Source: Ichthyophonus hoferi (taxonomy: Eukaryota; Opisthokonta; Ichthyosporea; Ichthyophonida; Ichthyophonidae). Taken from it: a DNA stretch of 64,000 bases. The translations under genes and the position numbers were made by a program. Within the stretch, counting starts at the first letter, position 1, and each line of letters opens with the position of its first letter. The stretch is taken from the NCBI GenBank assembly GCA_002751075.1, contig NAOQ01000361.1:10620-74619 (forward strand). The letters run 5' to 3'. Under the pieces are notes generated by a model. That model was not told the origin of the DNA. It searched no databases and worked only from the letters and a program-made list of their open reading frames with translations. Shown here piece after piece: positions 1 through 12,500 of the stretch.

Positions 1-30
1 TTATCTTATCTACTCTCCTTTACTTATTAT

Positions 31-2473
31 TCATTCATTGGTCTCTACGATCACTCCTGCCCTCCTCTTGCTTCCTTCCTCCCTCTCTCTCTCTGTGTGC
101 TTACTGGACCTCACCCGTTTATGTGTATGTGTTTTCTCCCTCTCCCTATCTATATCTCTATGTCTACCAATCATATGGTGAGAACTATTACCATGGTTAC
201 TAGATGTTTGTCTTTTATGATCAATAGATCTCTCGCGCGACCTGTAAGGTATACGATTGGCGCTTAGAGGCAATGATATAATTTGATAGGATAAGATATG
301 CATACTAACAAAGAAATTACCGACCACATATCTAATAAAATATCATATCTCCCTCTATATTCTCTTACTGTATATAGCCATATTTAAGCAGGTTCGTCCT
401 GATTGGTGAGTATGAATGAATATAAAAATGTGATTGAGTGGGCTAAATGGACTATAGTTAACCACTGCATATATATATATATAGGGAGTTGGCCTGGTCG
501 TTGACAGATGAGAAAGTGGGCAATAGACTGCAGACATGGGATAATATAGCATAATATAATATAATATAATCTAATCTAATATCATGTGATATAAGACGAC
601 ATAGTATAATAGAATATAATAAAATATAATATAAGATAAGGTAATACAATATAGTATATATAATGTAAAATAACATAGCATAGCATAATACAATATAACA
701 AAACATAACATAGCACAATAATATAACGTACCATAGCATAACAAAACATAACATACCATAGCACAATATAACATAACATAACATAACATAATATAAAACA
801 ATATAACATAACTTAAGATAGCATAATACAACATAACATAATATAACCCTACCCCCTCCGTCTCCGACTATGACTCGTCCTCCTCCTACTATAGTCTCTC
901 TTATGTTCTCTACTACTGTAGTCTCTCTTAGGCTCTCTACTACCGTCCCTTTTACTCCTTCTATGCCTCTTTCTCCTAGGAGATCTAGATCTCAATTTAG
1001 ATGTCTCTCTATCTCTACTTCTAGATTTAGATCTAGACTTAGATCTCTCCCTCTCTCTACCTCTATCTCTAAATCTAGACTTGGACCTCTCCCTATCTCT
1101 ATCTCTAGATTTAGATCTAGACTTGGATCTCTCTCTATCTCTACCTCGAGATTTAGATCTAGATCTTGTTCGGCATGATGATCGGGAAATACTTCTACTA
1201 CTGTTTTGTGAGTGGCTTGTGTTGCAATCGCTTAACGTGCTTTGACTACAACCGGCTCTATTGATTGGTAGGTTAGGGCTGGAATGGAATGGAAATAGAA
1301 CAGGAGAAAATAATATAGGTGTATGATAGCAGTGTTGTTAGATTAAAATATGTCGTCAATGGAAAAGAGAATAGAGAGAGGCAGAGAGAGAGAGAAAAAA
1401 ATAGTGAGAGAGAGAGCCAGAGATTACATATGCACGGCTAGAAGTGGAAAATTAATGCGGTTGAAGTTTAATCTAAATTGTAGTCTTTGGGAGGAGTAAA
1501 GATGATTGGATGGGAGCATGTTTTAAAATATAAAAATGGCACTTGCATACCTATTACTTATAAATTCAATGATTGATTAGTGACTTACGTTATTAATAAT
1601 AGGTAGCCAATAGAAAAATAAAGATTAATACTAAGAATATATGAAGATAAAGAGAAACCGTTTGAGAGGCAAAAACCTTAACAAAGAGACAGAGAGAGAA
1701 AAAAGGAGTATGTAAGTTAAAAATATTAAAATTAAACAATACCCTGTCATTGGAGCTCTCTCATGATGCGGTGAATGTGATTGGTTGATGGGATTGGCAG
1801 GATATGGAACAGAGGCGGGCAGATCAGGCTGAGACGGGAGAAGAATATATATTTATATCATAGTATAATAGTATGTATGATAGTATAATAGAAAAATAAT
1901 CTGTATGATAATACGATAGTATGCACAGTAGTATAATAGTCTGTATGTATGTATAATAGTGTGTATGTATGCATAATAATAGGTATGACAGTATAATAGT
2001 GCAATAGTATGTATGTATGATATTATAATAGTATAATAATATATATGATAGGATGGATGATGATGTGATAGTAGAATAGTATAATAGCATAATAGTAAAA
2101 TAATACAATAGTATAATCGTTTTATAATACAATATAAAGTATTGCAAGGTCTGCATGCAAATATATGCATGTACCCAATAAAAGATAAGACATGTAATAT
2201 AAATACTACATACAATTGGTCGATCTGTAGTCATGGCCTCAGCCTTGCTATTAATAAGAATACAGGAATGGGTGCTTGTAGTTCCGGACAAATTTTCATC
2301 ATATGGCTCATTTGGATGGGGTTCTTCCTGTAAATCTAGACGATTGGGATGTATATAGAGAGGTGTTCTGTTTAACTTGGTGAAAGAAATTGATATGGGA
2401 GCTCTTTGCAATGGCATGTTTTGCTTGGTCGGAATTCGGGATAGGTTCTGATTATTGCAATGCATTTCCAAAC
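31..2473 (-). CDS. RS-domain (Arg/Ser-rich) protein, 3' part of gene
   Basis: Two terminal exons are well supported: 853..1278 and 31..241, read on the minus strand. Together they encode about 210 residues of RS/RD/RE dipeptides (for example SKSRSKSRDRDRERSK), then basic His/Arg stretches, ending ...VIVETNE and stop at 31-33. Donor GTAGGG at 852 and acceptor CAG before 241 join in phase (GG|G). An upstream exon, 2214..2473 (acceptor CAG, donor GTATGT), has a non-repetitive open frame containing PNEPYDENLSG; its end phase does not match the start of 853..1278, so another exon or a different boundary lies between them. RS domains act in pre-mRNA splicing as phosphorylated nuclear protein-interaction regions. 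No RRM, cyclin or kinase domain lies in the window, so the family (SR protein, cyclin L, PRP38-like and so on) cannot be told. The 5' end was not found. The RS exons are fairly sure; the 2214..2473 exon is tentative. Confidence 0.6.
538..850. repeat. CATAA/ATAACAT short tandem repeat filling an intron
   Basis: About 310 bp of degenerate five- to seven-base units (CATAA, ATAACAT, ATAAT) lie inside the last intron of the RS gene, between its exons 31..241 and 853..1278. In the sense of the gene it reads TTATG repeated. It produces long open frames of Tyr/Leu/Cys that are not genes. Confidence 0.85.
1850..2130. repeat. ATAGTATGTATGATA-type short tandem repeat
   Basis: Degenerate units of ATAGT, ATGT and ATAATA run for about 280 bp in the putative intron between 1278 and 2214. 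This accounts for the Tyr/Ile-rich end of the long open frame on the minus strand. Confidence 0.8.
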
Positions 2474-5400
2474 CTGGTAGGTTATAAAGTAGGTAGCGTA
2501 AGGGACTACATATGGCTAGGCCTATGGCCAATAGTAATATATTAGTGTGTATAACTGTGACGTATCTGACTACCAAAATATAAATAAAACAACGATAGAA
2601 TGAATTAGACATAAACATAGAAGGAGGTGGAATAATAAAGCATTGGTTTGTATGTCACCAAGAAGTTATGTAGATGTATGTATGCAAGTATGTATGTATA
2701 TAGGCAAAAAGTATTACTGGGTAAGTACACTTGCTGTCTTGTATGTTTGTTGTGGTATACGTATAGTTAAACAGGCTATAATATATATATAACCTTGCTT
2801 CAGTATATAGGTACGTTATGCCCTGATGTTATTTTTAATGTTATGATGCCTAAAGCAAACACTATAATAAACCCCAACAAAAAATCAACTACAAATAGTC
2901 TGTCAGACGAATACTATCATAAAATAATAACAGCATAATATAATACTACTATAATAACATGGCATAGTATCATATAGCATAATATATTGTAATACTATAA
3001 TAACGTAGCATAATAAAATACTATAGTCACCCTATACTTGCATATAGGCCAAACCTGGCCCAGCACAGTTCAAAGTATATAAAAATTATAATAATAATAA
3101 TAAAGAATAATAAATAAATAATAACGATAATAATAATAATAATAAACCCTATTGTATAATCTTTTTACAGCCAAATGAGATACAAGCACAACCTAACACA
3201 ACATTAGCGAATAAATAAATATCTTAGATCCATTACAGTTTAAATTCTTATTGGATCGATGAATGTGATTAATGTTGATTGATTTAATTAATCTACGATT
3301 AATATACAAAGAATGACATCAGATCACATGTTTTGGTATTTTGGCCGCTAATTACGAAGTTTTTTTTTGTTTTAATGAACTGCGTTTATTGGCCTATATA
3401 ATTAATTAATTACTTACTAATTGTCGATTGTTAATAGAATATAATAGTGACGCGATATATATCTATATATGGATAATATTGAATAAAATTTATTAGACTT
3501 GATTTATTTTTCATATATGCAGTAAGTCAATTCTAGGATTACTTAAGATATTTTTGTTGTTTTCAAAACTTACCAAGCCCTTTTAGCACATTATGTTATG
3601 CTATGCTATGTTACGTTTTTATACCAGCTCTAAAATAACTATCACATTTTTATCAGATATAATTATGTTGGTTTTAGAGCATTAATGTATAAAGTAGTTA
3701 TTCTTTTTTATTTATTTTTATTCTTATTTTTTTTTTTTGAAAGTTGAATTTATCCTTATATAATTTCCTACTATAACATGGTTTAGATTCGGAGTTATGA
3801 TATTGACTATGTTTCACAATCCTTCCCTGACTCGAATTCTTAATTAATTATCTTTGATATTAATCAGCACAATAAATAGAATCTAGCTTCTTCATTTGTT
3901 TTAGATTCAGAGTGATGATATTGACTATGCTTCACAATCCTTCCCTGACTCGAATTGTTAATTAATTATCTTTGATATGAATCAGCACAATAAATAGAAT
4001 CTAGCTTCTTCATTTGTTTTAGCATTCTGTCTTCCTTTATAAAGTTTGCAAGTAATTCAATCAGAGTAATGAAATGCATTCTACTGTGTTAAATATATAT
4101 GTGTATATATTCTAATAGTGTATAGATATGTCTACAAACAGGTATAATCATTTATTATTATTGATCAATAGATAACAATATTTCCAATAAGAGAACCCAC
4201 TTTTACTACATAATATTTTTATGTATTAGTCAATAGGAAAAAGTCAAGATACCTTGATCCAGTCAATGAAATCGACTTTACAGCTACTGAACTAGTTTTT
4301 TTATCCAGTCTATAAGAGTTCGGTTATTTCATTTCTTACGTAATATATCTTAAACATGTTTCTGTTCCTATGCAATATACCTTAAACAAACCACTGTTGG
4401 CAAGCGGCTATATTATACAATCTAGCCACTGCTACGAGGAGCAGCACAGTTCTACATAATAATCAGTAGCTTAAAGGTCTGTCCCTAACACACTCTGGTA
4501 ATTCCAAGCAGCAGTTCCCGCCAAATAATGATAGATATATATTTCAGACCAGACGTTTGGCCCACTAACTGCCGCAGCTGTCTTGCACTTATTTCCTCAC
4601 TCTTACAGGCCAGTACGCCGCCTTCCACCAAATCATTTTTATCACAAACCTTAATCTTGGCTTAACCGAACTCCGCATAAATAGGTCTGCTTTAGAACAG
4701 CTCTTAAACACAGTCCTGTCTTATATCTAAATGAATATAGGTCACAGGAATCGACCCATTTCTAACTAGATTTTTAAGGATGATTTATAATTTCTTAAAT
4801 TCAATGTAAATAGCTGTACCAGTGAGTTGTGTTACTGACAGTGGGAATCCAATTTCTTGCAACAACCCTCTATATAAACCATTTATACACACTCAGATCC
4901 CAGATAGCACTCAAGTTGCTATAAACATAGCCACAAGTATATCTTGATGACTAGCTTCATACTTGTCAAATATAGTTACGAACACAACCTAGGCAAAGTA
5001 ACTACAAGTATAATTATCTAATTATATAATGCTAGGATCCGAAGTAATTTAGATAAAAAATGCTATATTTTGAAAGTGCAAAATAGTTGTGCCTGAGAAA
5101 GATTGAAAACTCTTAATTTTATAGTGATACCAAAAAAGGGTTACATAGTTTGTATACTAAAGTATCCGCTTGCACTAGTTGGCTGCCACCTTGAATATGT
5201 TAGAAATAATTAATATACAGGTTCAAATCGACACTACTGGCATTTCAACTCAGATTCAACATTAATATATAATAATCAATTGGTTCTCACAAGTTACCAT
5301 GTCAGTATTTACTTTCCCTCTAGTAAGATGCCTATAGTTATTTCATGTTTATTGACGTTTTCCCAAGAGGTAGATCTATTAGTTTTATCAATAGTCCTAT

Positions 5401-5798
5401 TGATCTAAATATAACATTGATTAATTAACTTAATTATGCTTTTTATAGAATTATTTTGTTTTTATATAGTTTTATTTGGCAGGATAATCTTGTTTTATGT
5501 TGAATGACAGATGGAAAATGCCTATCCTTCAACCTTTCATGATCCGCCGCCTGTTACCAGAACATAAATAAGCGGAACTATTTTTTATTATTCGGATTTA
5601 ATAAGCTTATAATAATAATCATATCTCCTATACGTTGATCGCTGTGTATAAGTTGGTAGAACTGACACTAATTCTGATAATTCTTTATAAAATTACGTAT
5701 TTTTAAGTGTTCATATACTTTTTAATTGTGATGCAGTGTTCTGATTCTCACCTCTACTCCTCCTGTGCACACACAATGTCTTCCCTAAACTATATGAA
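2474..5798. other. AT-rich spacer, no gene recognised
   Basis: No exon with convincing ends was found. Contents: a simple ATAATA patch at about 2930-3140; the 118-bp tandem duplication at 3783-4018; and a less AT-rich stretch at about 4380-4770. The end of that stretch (about 4700-4770) matches repeats at about 51.2 and 52.1 kb through the shared block AATATAGGTCACAG. The 5' exons of the RS gene could be here but were not identified. Confidence 0.5.
3783..4018. repeat. 118-bp direct tandem duplication
   Basis: Two adjacent copies, 3783-3900 and 3901-4018, differ at only a handful of positions. Both run from TTAGATTC to CTTCATTTGTT and contain the shared block CACAATCCTTCCCTGACTCG. They lie in non-coding sequence and no function is evident. 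The high identity suggests a recent duplication. Confidence 0.9.
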
Positions 5799-8256
5799 TT
5801 ATATAGCCCAATCAGTCATCATAATTGGTTGGCTTAACTCCTCATCCTGTTCTGGCTTGGTTGCTAGGGCGTTAAGAGCTCTCAAGTAGGCTTTCCAGTA
5901 TCTGGACAGATCACCCCAGGGGTTACTTAGATGGGTACGGTACGTTCGGTAACGTAATGATAGCGAATCCTGTTGTTGAAGGAATCTTGCAGACTTTTAA
6001 AGGCATCTTTGAAGTTCGCCCTGCGAATGCGAATTGGTAGAAGTATTTAGTTAAAATATGTGACTTAATTCTGGTTTCTTTTGGGCCAGATTAATACTGA
6101 GAATCAGCTTATGCGATAAAGAGAGACGTCCGGATTATGAAAATGCTACTATCAATCTAAAAGTAGATTTGCAACAAAAAGAAAAGATAATTACCCATAA
6201 ATGAATGTGGCACCCATTGTTTTCCCATCATTAACGGCAGTAAGGAGCGGTTCAAGGCCATCCCAATTGGGTACGTACTGAGGCACCACCATCTTGTTAG
6301 ATAAATAGAAAACATCATCGTACAAGAGGTTTTGAGCTATTTTGATATATATATATATTTATTTCCATTTAATTCTACTTGAGCTTCATCTCCTTGATAT
6401 TGACGTGTATGCATGGACATGTTTTTCTATGTGATAGTACATGTATGTTTCTAATTTATATGATTTTTAAGTGTGTCTAAGTCTGCCTATGTAAATCGGT
6501 ACCTAAAAACATAATATATATGTCTATAGGTGAACGCATAGTTAAAACGTAGATAAAATTGTTTGAAGCAATTTAATCAAGTTGTTCCTTAAGTTACACT
6601 TTTAAACATCATCTATATACTACGCCAAGCAGTGTTAAAAAACCTAAATGATAAATGTAAAAGGTTGACAACCTATTAGATCGAATAGAAACTAAATAAA
6701 ATAATATTTTTTAAACTTCACGCAAATAGAAAAATGAAGTGAATAACAGGGAAATATACTTAATTTTACTGTTTTCTTAAAAATAAATAACTAAAAATAG
6801 TATTTAGAATATTTACCTTACAGAATGGACCAGGTTCAAAGCTCCCTTGTTCCTTGCTCCACAGATGATTTAGACATCCATCTGTGTCAACAATATATAT
6901 ATATATATATAAGTATGCGACAGCTTATTGCGGGGAGGGAAGGGGTAAATAATAATAATATGATGGAGCTGGGTTTGTGTGTGTTTTTATGTTTTTATGT
7001 AAAAACTAATAAGACAAAAGATTAGATATTTAGGATACTGTAAAATGAAAGCTCTTATAGAAGTCATAGAACTAAACCTAAAGGAAAATAATGATTATTG
7101 ATTAATGGACATCACATTAAAACTCCCACAATATTTTTAATATACATTGGTTATGAAATATTTATTTCGTAGGACTGCATAAATCTATATCAACTATAAA
7201 GAAAGGATTGATCATGTTTTGATTCTGATAAGATACTAGAACCAAATGCCTTATTAGCGGTCGCTATATTCTTTATATTTTGGGTAAGAGATTTATATAG
7301 TATGCTTATATATGGGCAGTCAAGATTTTAATTTAGTGAAAGTGATAATAAAATGCACTCCAACCCCTTTTCATACTTGTATAAATAATAGTTAATAGAA
7401 AGTATAATAGGCTGTGTAACGCTAGGACACAATGTGAGTATAGAATATGCGAGTTTAAAAAGATGAATATGCAAAAGGTGGATGGTGTTTGAAGACCTTG
7501 ACCCTACCTACGGGATACCATTCGTCAATATTCCCCTCGAAAAGCACCACTGCATCCAAAGCTCTGTTAAAGGTCTGAGTCGTTTCCAGCAAATGCACCG
7601 GTGGAACTCCCGCTACGTTATAAATAGCTAGCGCCGCTGGCGCTTTAGTTCGAATGTATTTGATAATCTGTGCTTAAGTGAATGTTTATATTTTAGTATT
7701 TGCGTTTGCTTTGATATATACATCTTGCACCTCTTCCATCACAAATTATACGCTCATGCAGACTTAGAAAATAGAATATAGAAAACTCACATCATCTACT
7801 ATTTAATTTAATGTTTGAAGTTATTGAAAGGATGTACCCAATGGCTATTGTTATTACCCAAGATATCGGGAGTCCACTCGGATATCAATACTAAACGAAT
7901 TGTTTGAAGAAAAAAAAAATTGGGTGTATGTGTATCTATTCTAATTGGTGCGCAATATAAAAAATATTGCTTGAAAAATATTTGATTATTGGGTACTTTA
8001 TATTAGAAACGTAGAAAGAACTCGTGCAGTCAAATTTGCTATTTTGGTCCAAGCTACGTTTGATACGATTTAAAAACCAAATATTAAAAATACAACGCTT
8101 ACCTTATAATAGCTCTCTATATGATCTACATCCCAATGTCTAATGCTAGCTTGGTGAGCATTGGACGCTTCGTCAATGAATATCCCTGCGAATCCATTAA
8201 TATTTGCAAAGACTTTGTACCACTCATCTACATCTCTCTTGACCAATTCGAAGTCT
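5799..8256 (-). pseudogene. Truncated duplicate of the GH135/spherulin-4 gene (last five exons)
   Basis: Five minus-strand exons match the last five coding exons of the gene at 9505-17179 in order, and the four internal ones match in exact length: 8103..8256 (GIFIDEAS motif), 7508..7667 (VVLFEGNIDEWYP), 6817..6881, 6195..6292 and the last exon from 6020 down. The first four are open in phase and keep the catalytic DE and E. The last exon carries a net 5-nt length change before its NPW motif, which shifts the frame; the restored frame would end at 5799-5801. No N-terminal domain, signal peptide or earlier exon was found between 8256 and 9505. This is best read as a 5'-truncated segmental duplication that is decaying. 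A functional 3' end through alternative splicing cannot be excluded. The unit appears to run from about 5700 to 8330, matching about 9360 to 12620. Confidence 0.8.
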
Positions 8257-9504
8257 CTGTAGTGTAGAAGATGATAGGTTTACAAAAATGATTATGTCAA
8301 ATAACTATAATAAAACATTGAGATTTTTGTGAATTGAAATAACTTGGCTCAGGATATCGTGTGCTCATCTATTTATTAGTAATTGGTTTCATTTAGGTTG
8401 TTAAATGTAGCTAGGTGGGTGTTAGCCAAAATTAACTCCTTCGTTAAAGAAAGGTCAGAAAAATATGAAAAGTGCAAAAATTAATAATGAACACTGTTCT
8501 CAGTCGTTACCATTTACTGTTTAATTTATGGACTTTATATTATGTTTATATCTGTCAAAGAATTAGAAAAAGATAATTCAGATATTTTACTAGAATTCTA
8601 GCTAATTGAATCAGATTTTTATTCTTCCAACAATAATAATGCCGTAACTATATATACATGACCACATTTAGACCACAGTTATCATATATACAATAAATCA
8701 CCAAGTAAGAAACTCAAAGTCTCTATATCCATCAAGCGTCAGATAGAGATTTAAGAGCAGCTAACGAAGGCTTCACTTTGTCCTTTACCTGACAACCATT
8801 ATGTGACAGAGCTCTCAGTACAACAGATACTAGTCCTATTTACAATAAATTTTATAAGCGGATGTGTGTAAGGGAGTTAAAGACGATTGAAGACCTGATA
8901 CTTAAGTATCCCATCTGTATTATACTATCACCTTATGACCACCAGGATATACATTGATTGATTTTCCCCCAAGAGGTTGCTTATCAGGGTTAGAGGTATG
9001 CCTTCCACATTTAATAGTTGTAGTATTCTGACCTTCCCATTCGGGTCCAAAGTAGTTATATTTTATAAAATGAATTGATGAGGTTATCATTCGTAATTTA
9101 TTGTGTTGTATACCTTAGTTTTAAGGTTATTAAAATTTGTTCAATAATACCCAATTTAAATCGTTTGAAATTAACCCATATCTCCTACGCTTACATTTAC
9201 ATATGTACAGATACTACACCCTGTGGTTATGTAATTTTGAAATTGTTCTATAGCTATCAACACAACAGCAATAACGTTTTATGCACTAAAAGAATCATTT
9301 ATCCCAATAGAAGGGATACGAGACTCTTATAGTGTTGCATATCGGTAATTGTTTCTATATTTGCTAATTGTGATGCGGTGCTCTGAATTAATTACCACCT
9401 CCCCCAGTGTTCACATAATATCCTTCTCAAAATATAGAACGCTGACATGAGTCCTATAAACCAATCAGCCTTCAACGGTCCTGTGATTTACTAGTCATTC
9501 TCAT
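8257..9504. other. Spacer between the two GH135 copies
   Basis: No N-terminal GH135 exon (LLPFYI-, NLKNGP- or GYVH-like) was found on either strand. From about 9360 the sequence aligns with the flank at about 5720, both containing TAATTGTGATGC; this marks the 3' edge of the duplicated unit. The rest is AT-rich and shows nothing recognisable. Confidence 0.5.
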
Positions 9505-12500
9505 CTATCTCAATTCGCTAAGTTTCCTCATATAGCTGTCCCAGTATGAAGGCATTTCTCTCCATGGGTTATTGTGAAACTCGCGATGACTGGCATAATG
9601 ATATTGGACCTTAGTCTTGATAACATCTTGCAGACTTCTATAGGCTTCTTGCTCGGTCGCCCTACGTATGCAAAAAAATAGAGACATTTAGTTGAAGTAT
9701 ATGATTTGATTCCAGTTTATTTTGGACCATATGGATACAGAGAGAGGATGAATTGCACCGGAAACCAGTAAGGAAATTAATGAAGGCCAGGTGGGGCGAA
9801 GGTCCAAAATAAACATGAAGGATTAAGCTTACGCGATAAAGAGAAAAGCCCTGATTATAAAAATATTACTATCAATATAAAAGTAGGTTAACAACAAAAT
9901 GAAAGGATAGTTACCCATAAACCAATGTGGCACCCGATGTTTGTAAATTTTCCATGGCACGAAGGAACGGTTCAATGCCATCCCCGACGGGTACGTACTG
10001 AGACACCACCACCTTGTTAGTTGAGTATATCTCATTATCGTACAAAAAGTTTTGAGCTATTCTGATTATGTACATATTTACTCCCATTTAAATTTACGAA
10101 AGCTCATTCTACTTGATATTAACATGTACATGTGGTTGTGTTTTTCTATGAAATGATATACGTGCGTATCTAATTGGTATGATCTTTAAGTTTACCTAAG
10201 TTAGCTTACATGAATACGTACCTAAATACATAACACACGTGTACGTAAATGTATAAATAAAAAGTGGATAAAAATATTTATAGCGATTAAATCAAGTCGC
10301 TCGTTATAGTATATCTTCAAACACTCATCTTTATACTAAGCCAAGCAAGGTTAGATACCATTGATAACTAGATGTACAAGATTAAAACACCTATGGATAA
10401 AATAGAACATAGATAAAATAAGATGTTTCAAATTTCACGCAAATAGAAATAAGAATTAAATGACAGGGTAATATATATATATATATATATTAAAAAAAAA
10501 ACTAAAAATAGTATTTGAAATATTTACCGAACAGAGTGGGCCAGGTCCAAAGGTTCCCCTTTTCTTGGTCCACAGATGATTTAGACATCCATCTGCGTCA
10601 ACAATATATATATATATAAGTAAGGGATAGTTTATTGAGGCAGGGAGAGGGGTAAATAATATAATGGAGCTGCATTTATGCATACTTTTAGGTTTATGTG
10701 TAAAAAATAATAAGGCAAGAGATTAGATATTTTGGAGATACTTTAAATTGAAATCTATTATAAAATTCATGGAATTTTGCCTAAAATATTCTGGAGAAAA
10801 ATAATAATAATAGATTAACTTATATTACACTAAACCTCAGATGGTGTAATTAATATACACTGTATATGATTTGCTTATGTTGTAAGATCACACAAATCAA
10901 TATCAATTATATATTAAAAATTAATCACGTTCTGATTCTGATAAGAGACTAGTACCAAATGCTTTAACAAAGGTCCTTATATTCTATATTCTATATACTC
11001 CGGATGGGAGCTCCATATACTATGCTTGCGTATGGGCAGTCAAAATTGTATTTAAGTGGAACTGATAACAAAATGTATTCAAATTCTTTCGCATGTCTGT
11101 ATAAATAATGGTTAATGAAAAGCATAATTGGCTGTGTGGCATTAAAACACATTATGAACGTGGAATGTGCGAGTCTAAAAGGGTGTATATGCAAAGAGAG
11201 GATAATGTTTGAATCCCATGATCCTACCTTTAGGATACCAATCGCCAATATCCCGCTCGTAAATCACGGCTACATCGATGGGTTTGGGAAAGGTCTGGGA
11301 CTTTTTCCACATTTCTTCAGGTGGAGTTCCCGCTACATTATAAACAATGAGCGCATCACTCGCTTTAGTTCGAATGTATTTTACTATCTGTGTTTGCATG
11401 AACGTTTGTGTGTAAATATTTTTTTCCGTTTTTATATACATACTTGATGATTATATATAATGGTTAAAGTAATAAATAAAGTGGTTACTTGTCTGGTAGA
11501 ATTCTTTTTAAAACTTGGATCATGCCACTTTACAAATCATATGCTATATATATGGCTTCATATTCTCACTCTTTTACTCTATTATCATATCATCGTAGGT
11601 GCACTAAAATAAGCATACCCAGTAAACTTACACCTCAATCTTTCTATTTCCAAAAACCCTCAATCTATATCTTACCTATATTGTTTTATCTTTGTTGGAA
11701 AAAAAACTTGCTAATTTTAACCTGAAAATATAGAAGATCTGATTGTCCGTTTCAGCTATATGACATATATATATATAGGCTGGTAATATGCGGAAAATAT
11801 TATTTTTTGTTCTTGTACGTTTAGGATGATGCCATAAAACTATTTTATCACAAGTATAACATTGTATTGAGGCTGAATCAGAGAAGTATTTCATATAATT
11901 AGAGACAGCTACAAATTCTGGCTAACTTAAACCATATTTCTGATTTTCTAAACCTGTGCTCCATTTATGACCAGGGTAAAAATATGCATAAAAAATATGG
12001 TATTATCTCTAAAGCTAGACCTTCTTAACTGTTCACATTTTCCGTCAAAGTATTGTTCCTCATTCCCCAAAAAATACTCCCATGCAGACTGTTAGAATAT
12101 TTGAATAGAAAATTCACATCATCTACCATTTAAAATTTGAAAGCTATTCAAAGCATGTGCCCATTGGCCATTGTTATTGCCCGATATATCATAGACCAAT
12201 CAGAATGTCAATAACTAATGAGTTGCTTGAGTATCTTTTATTGGGTATATCTGTATCTGTTTTAATTGGTGTACAATGCACAATTTATGGCATACAAACT
12301 ATTTGATTATTGTATACTTTACATTACAAACGTAGAAAAAACTTGTGGCAGTCAAACCCAAAATCTTTATTCTAGCTATATTTGATATGATTTAAGACCA
12401 AATATTGAACAGACAACTCTTACCTTTTGATAGAATCCCACATGATCTACATTTAAATAATTGGTGCGCACTTGATGAGCATTAGATGCTTCGTCAATGA

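Noticed and set aside
458-834. Tyr/Cys/Leu-rich open frames on the minus strand
   Set aside because: Translation of the CATAA short tandem repeat in an intron of the RS gene.
870-1178. 102-codon plus-strand frame rich in Ser/Arg/Leu
   Set aside because: Antisense shadow of the RS-domain exon 853..1278, which has the proper splice ends and phase on the minus strand.
6817-6881. Apparent stop codons in exon 6817..6881 of the GH135 duplicate
   Set aside because: They occur only in the wrong frame; the phase set by the preceding exon (G|AT) is open in both copies.
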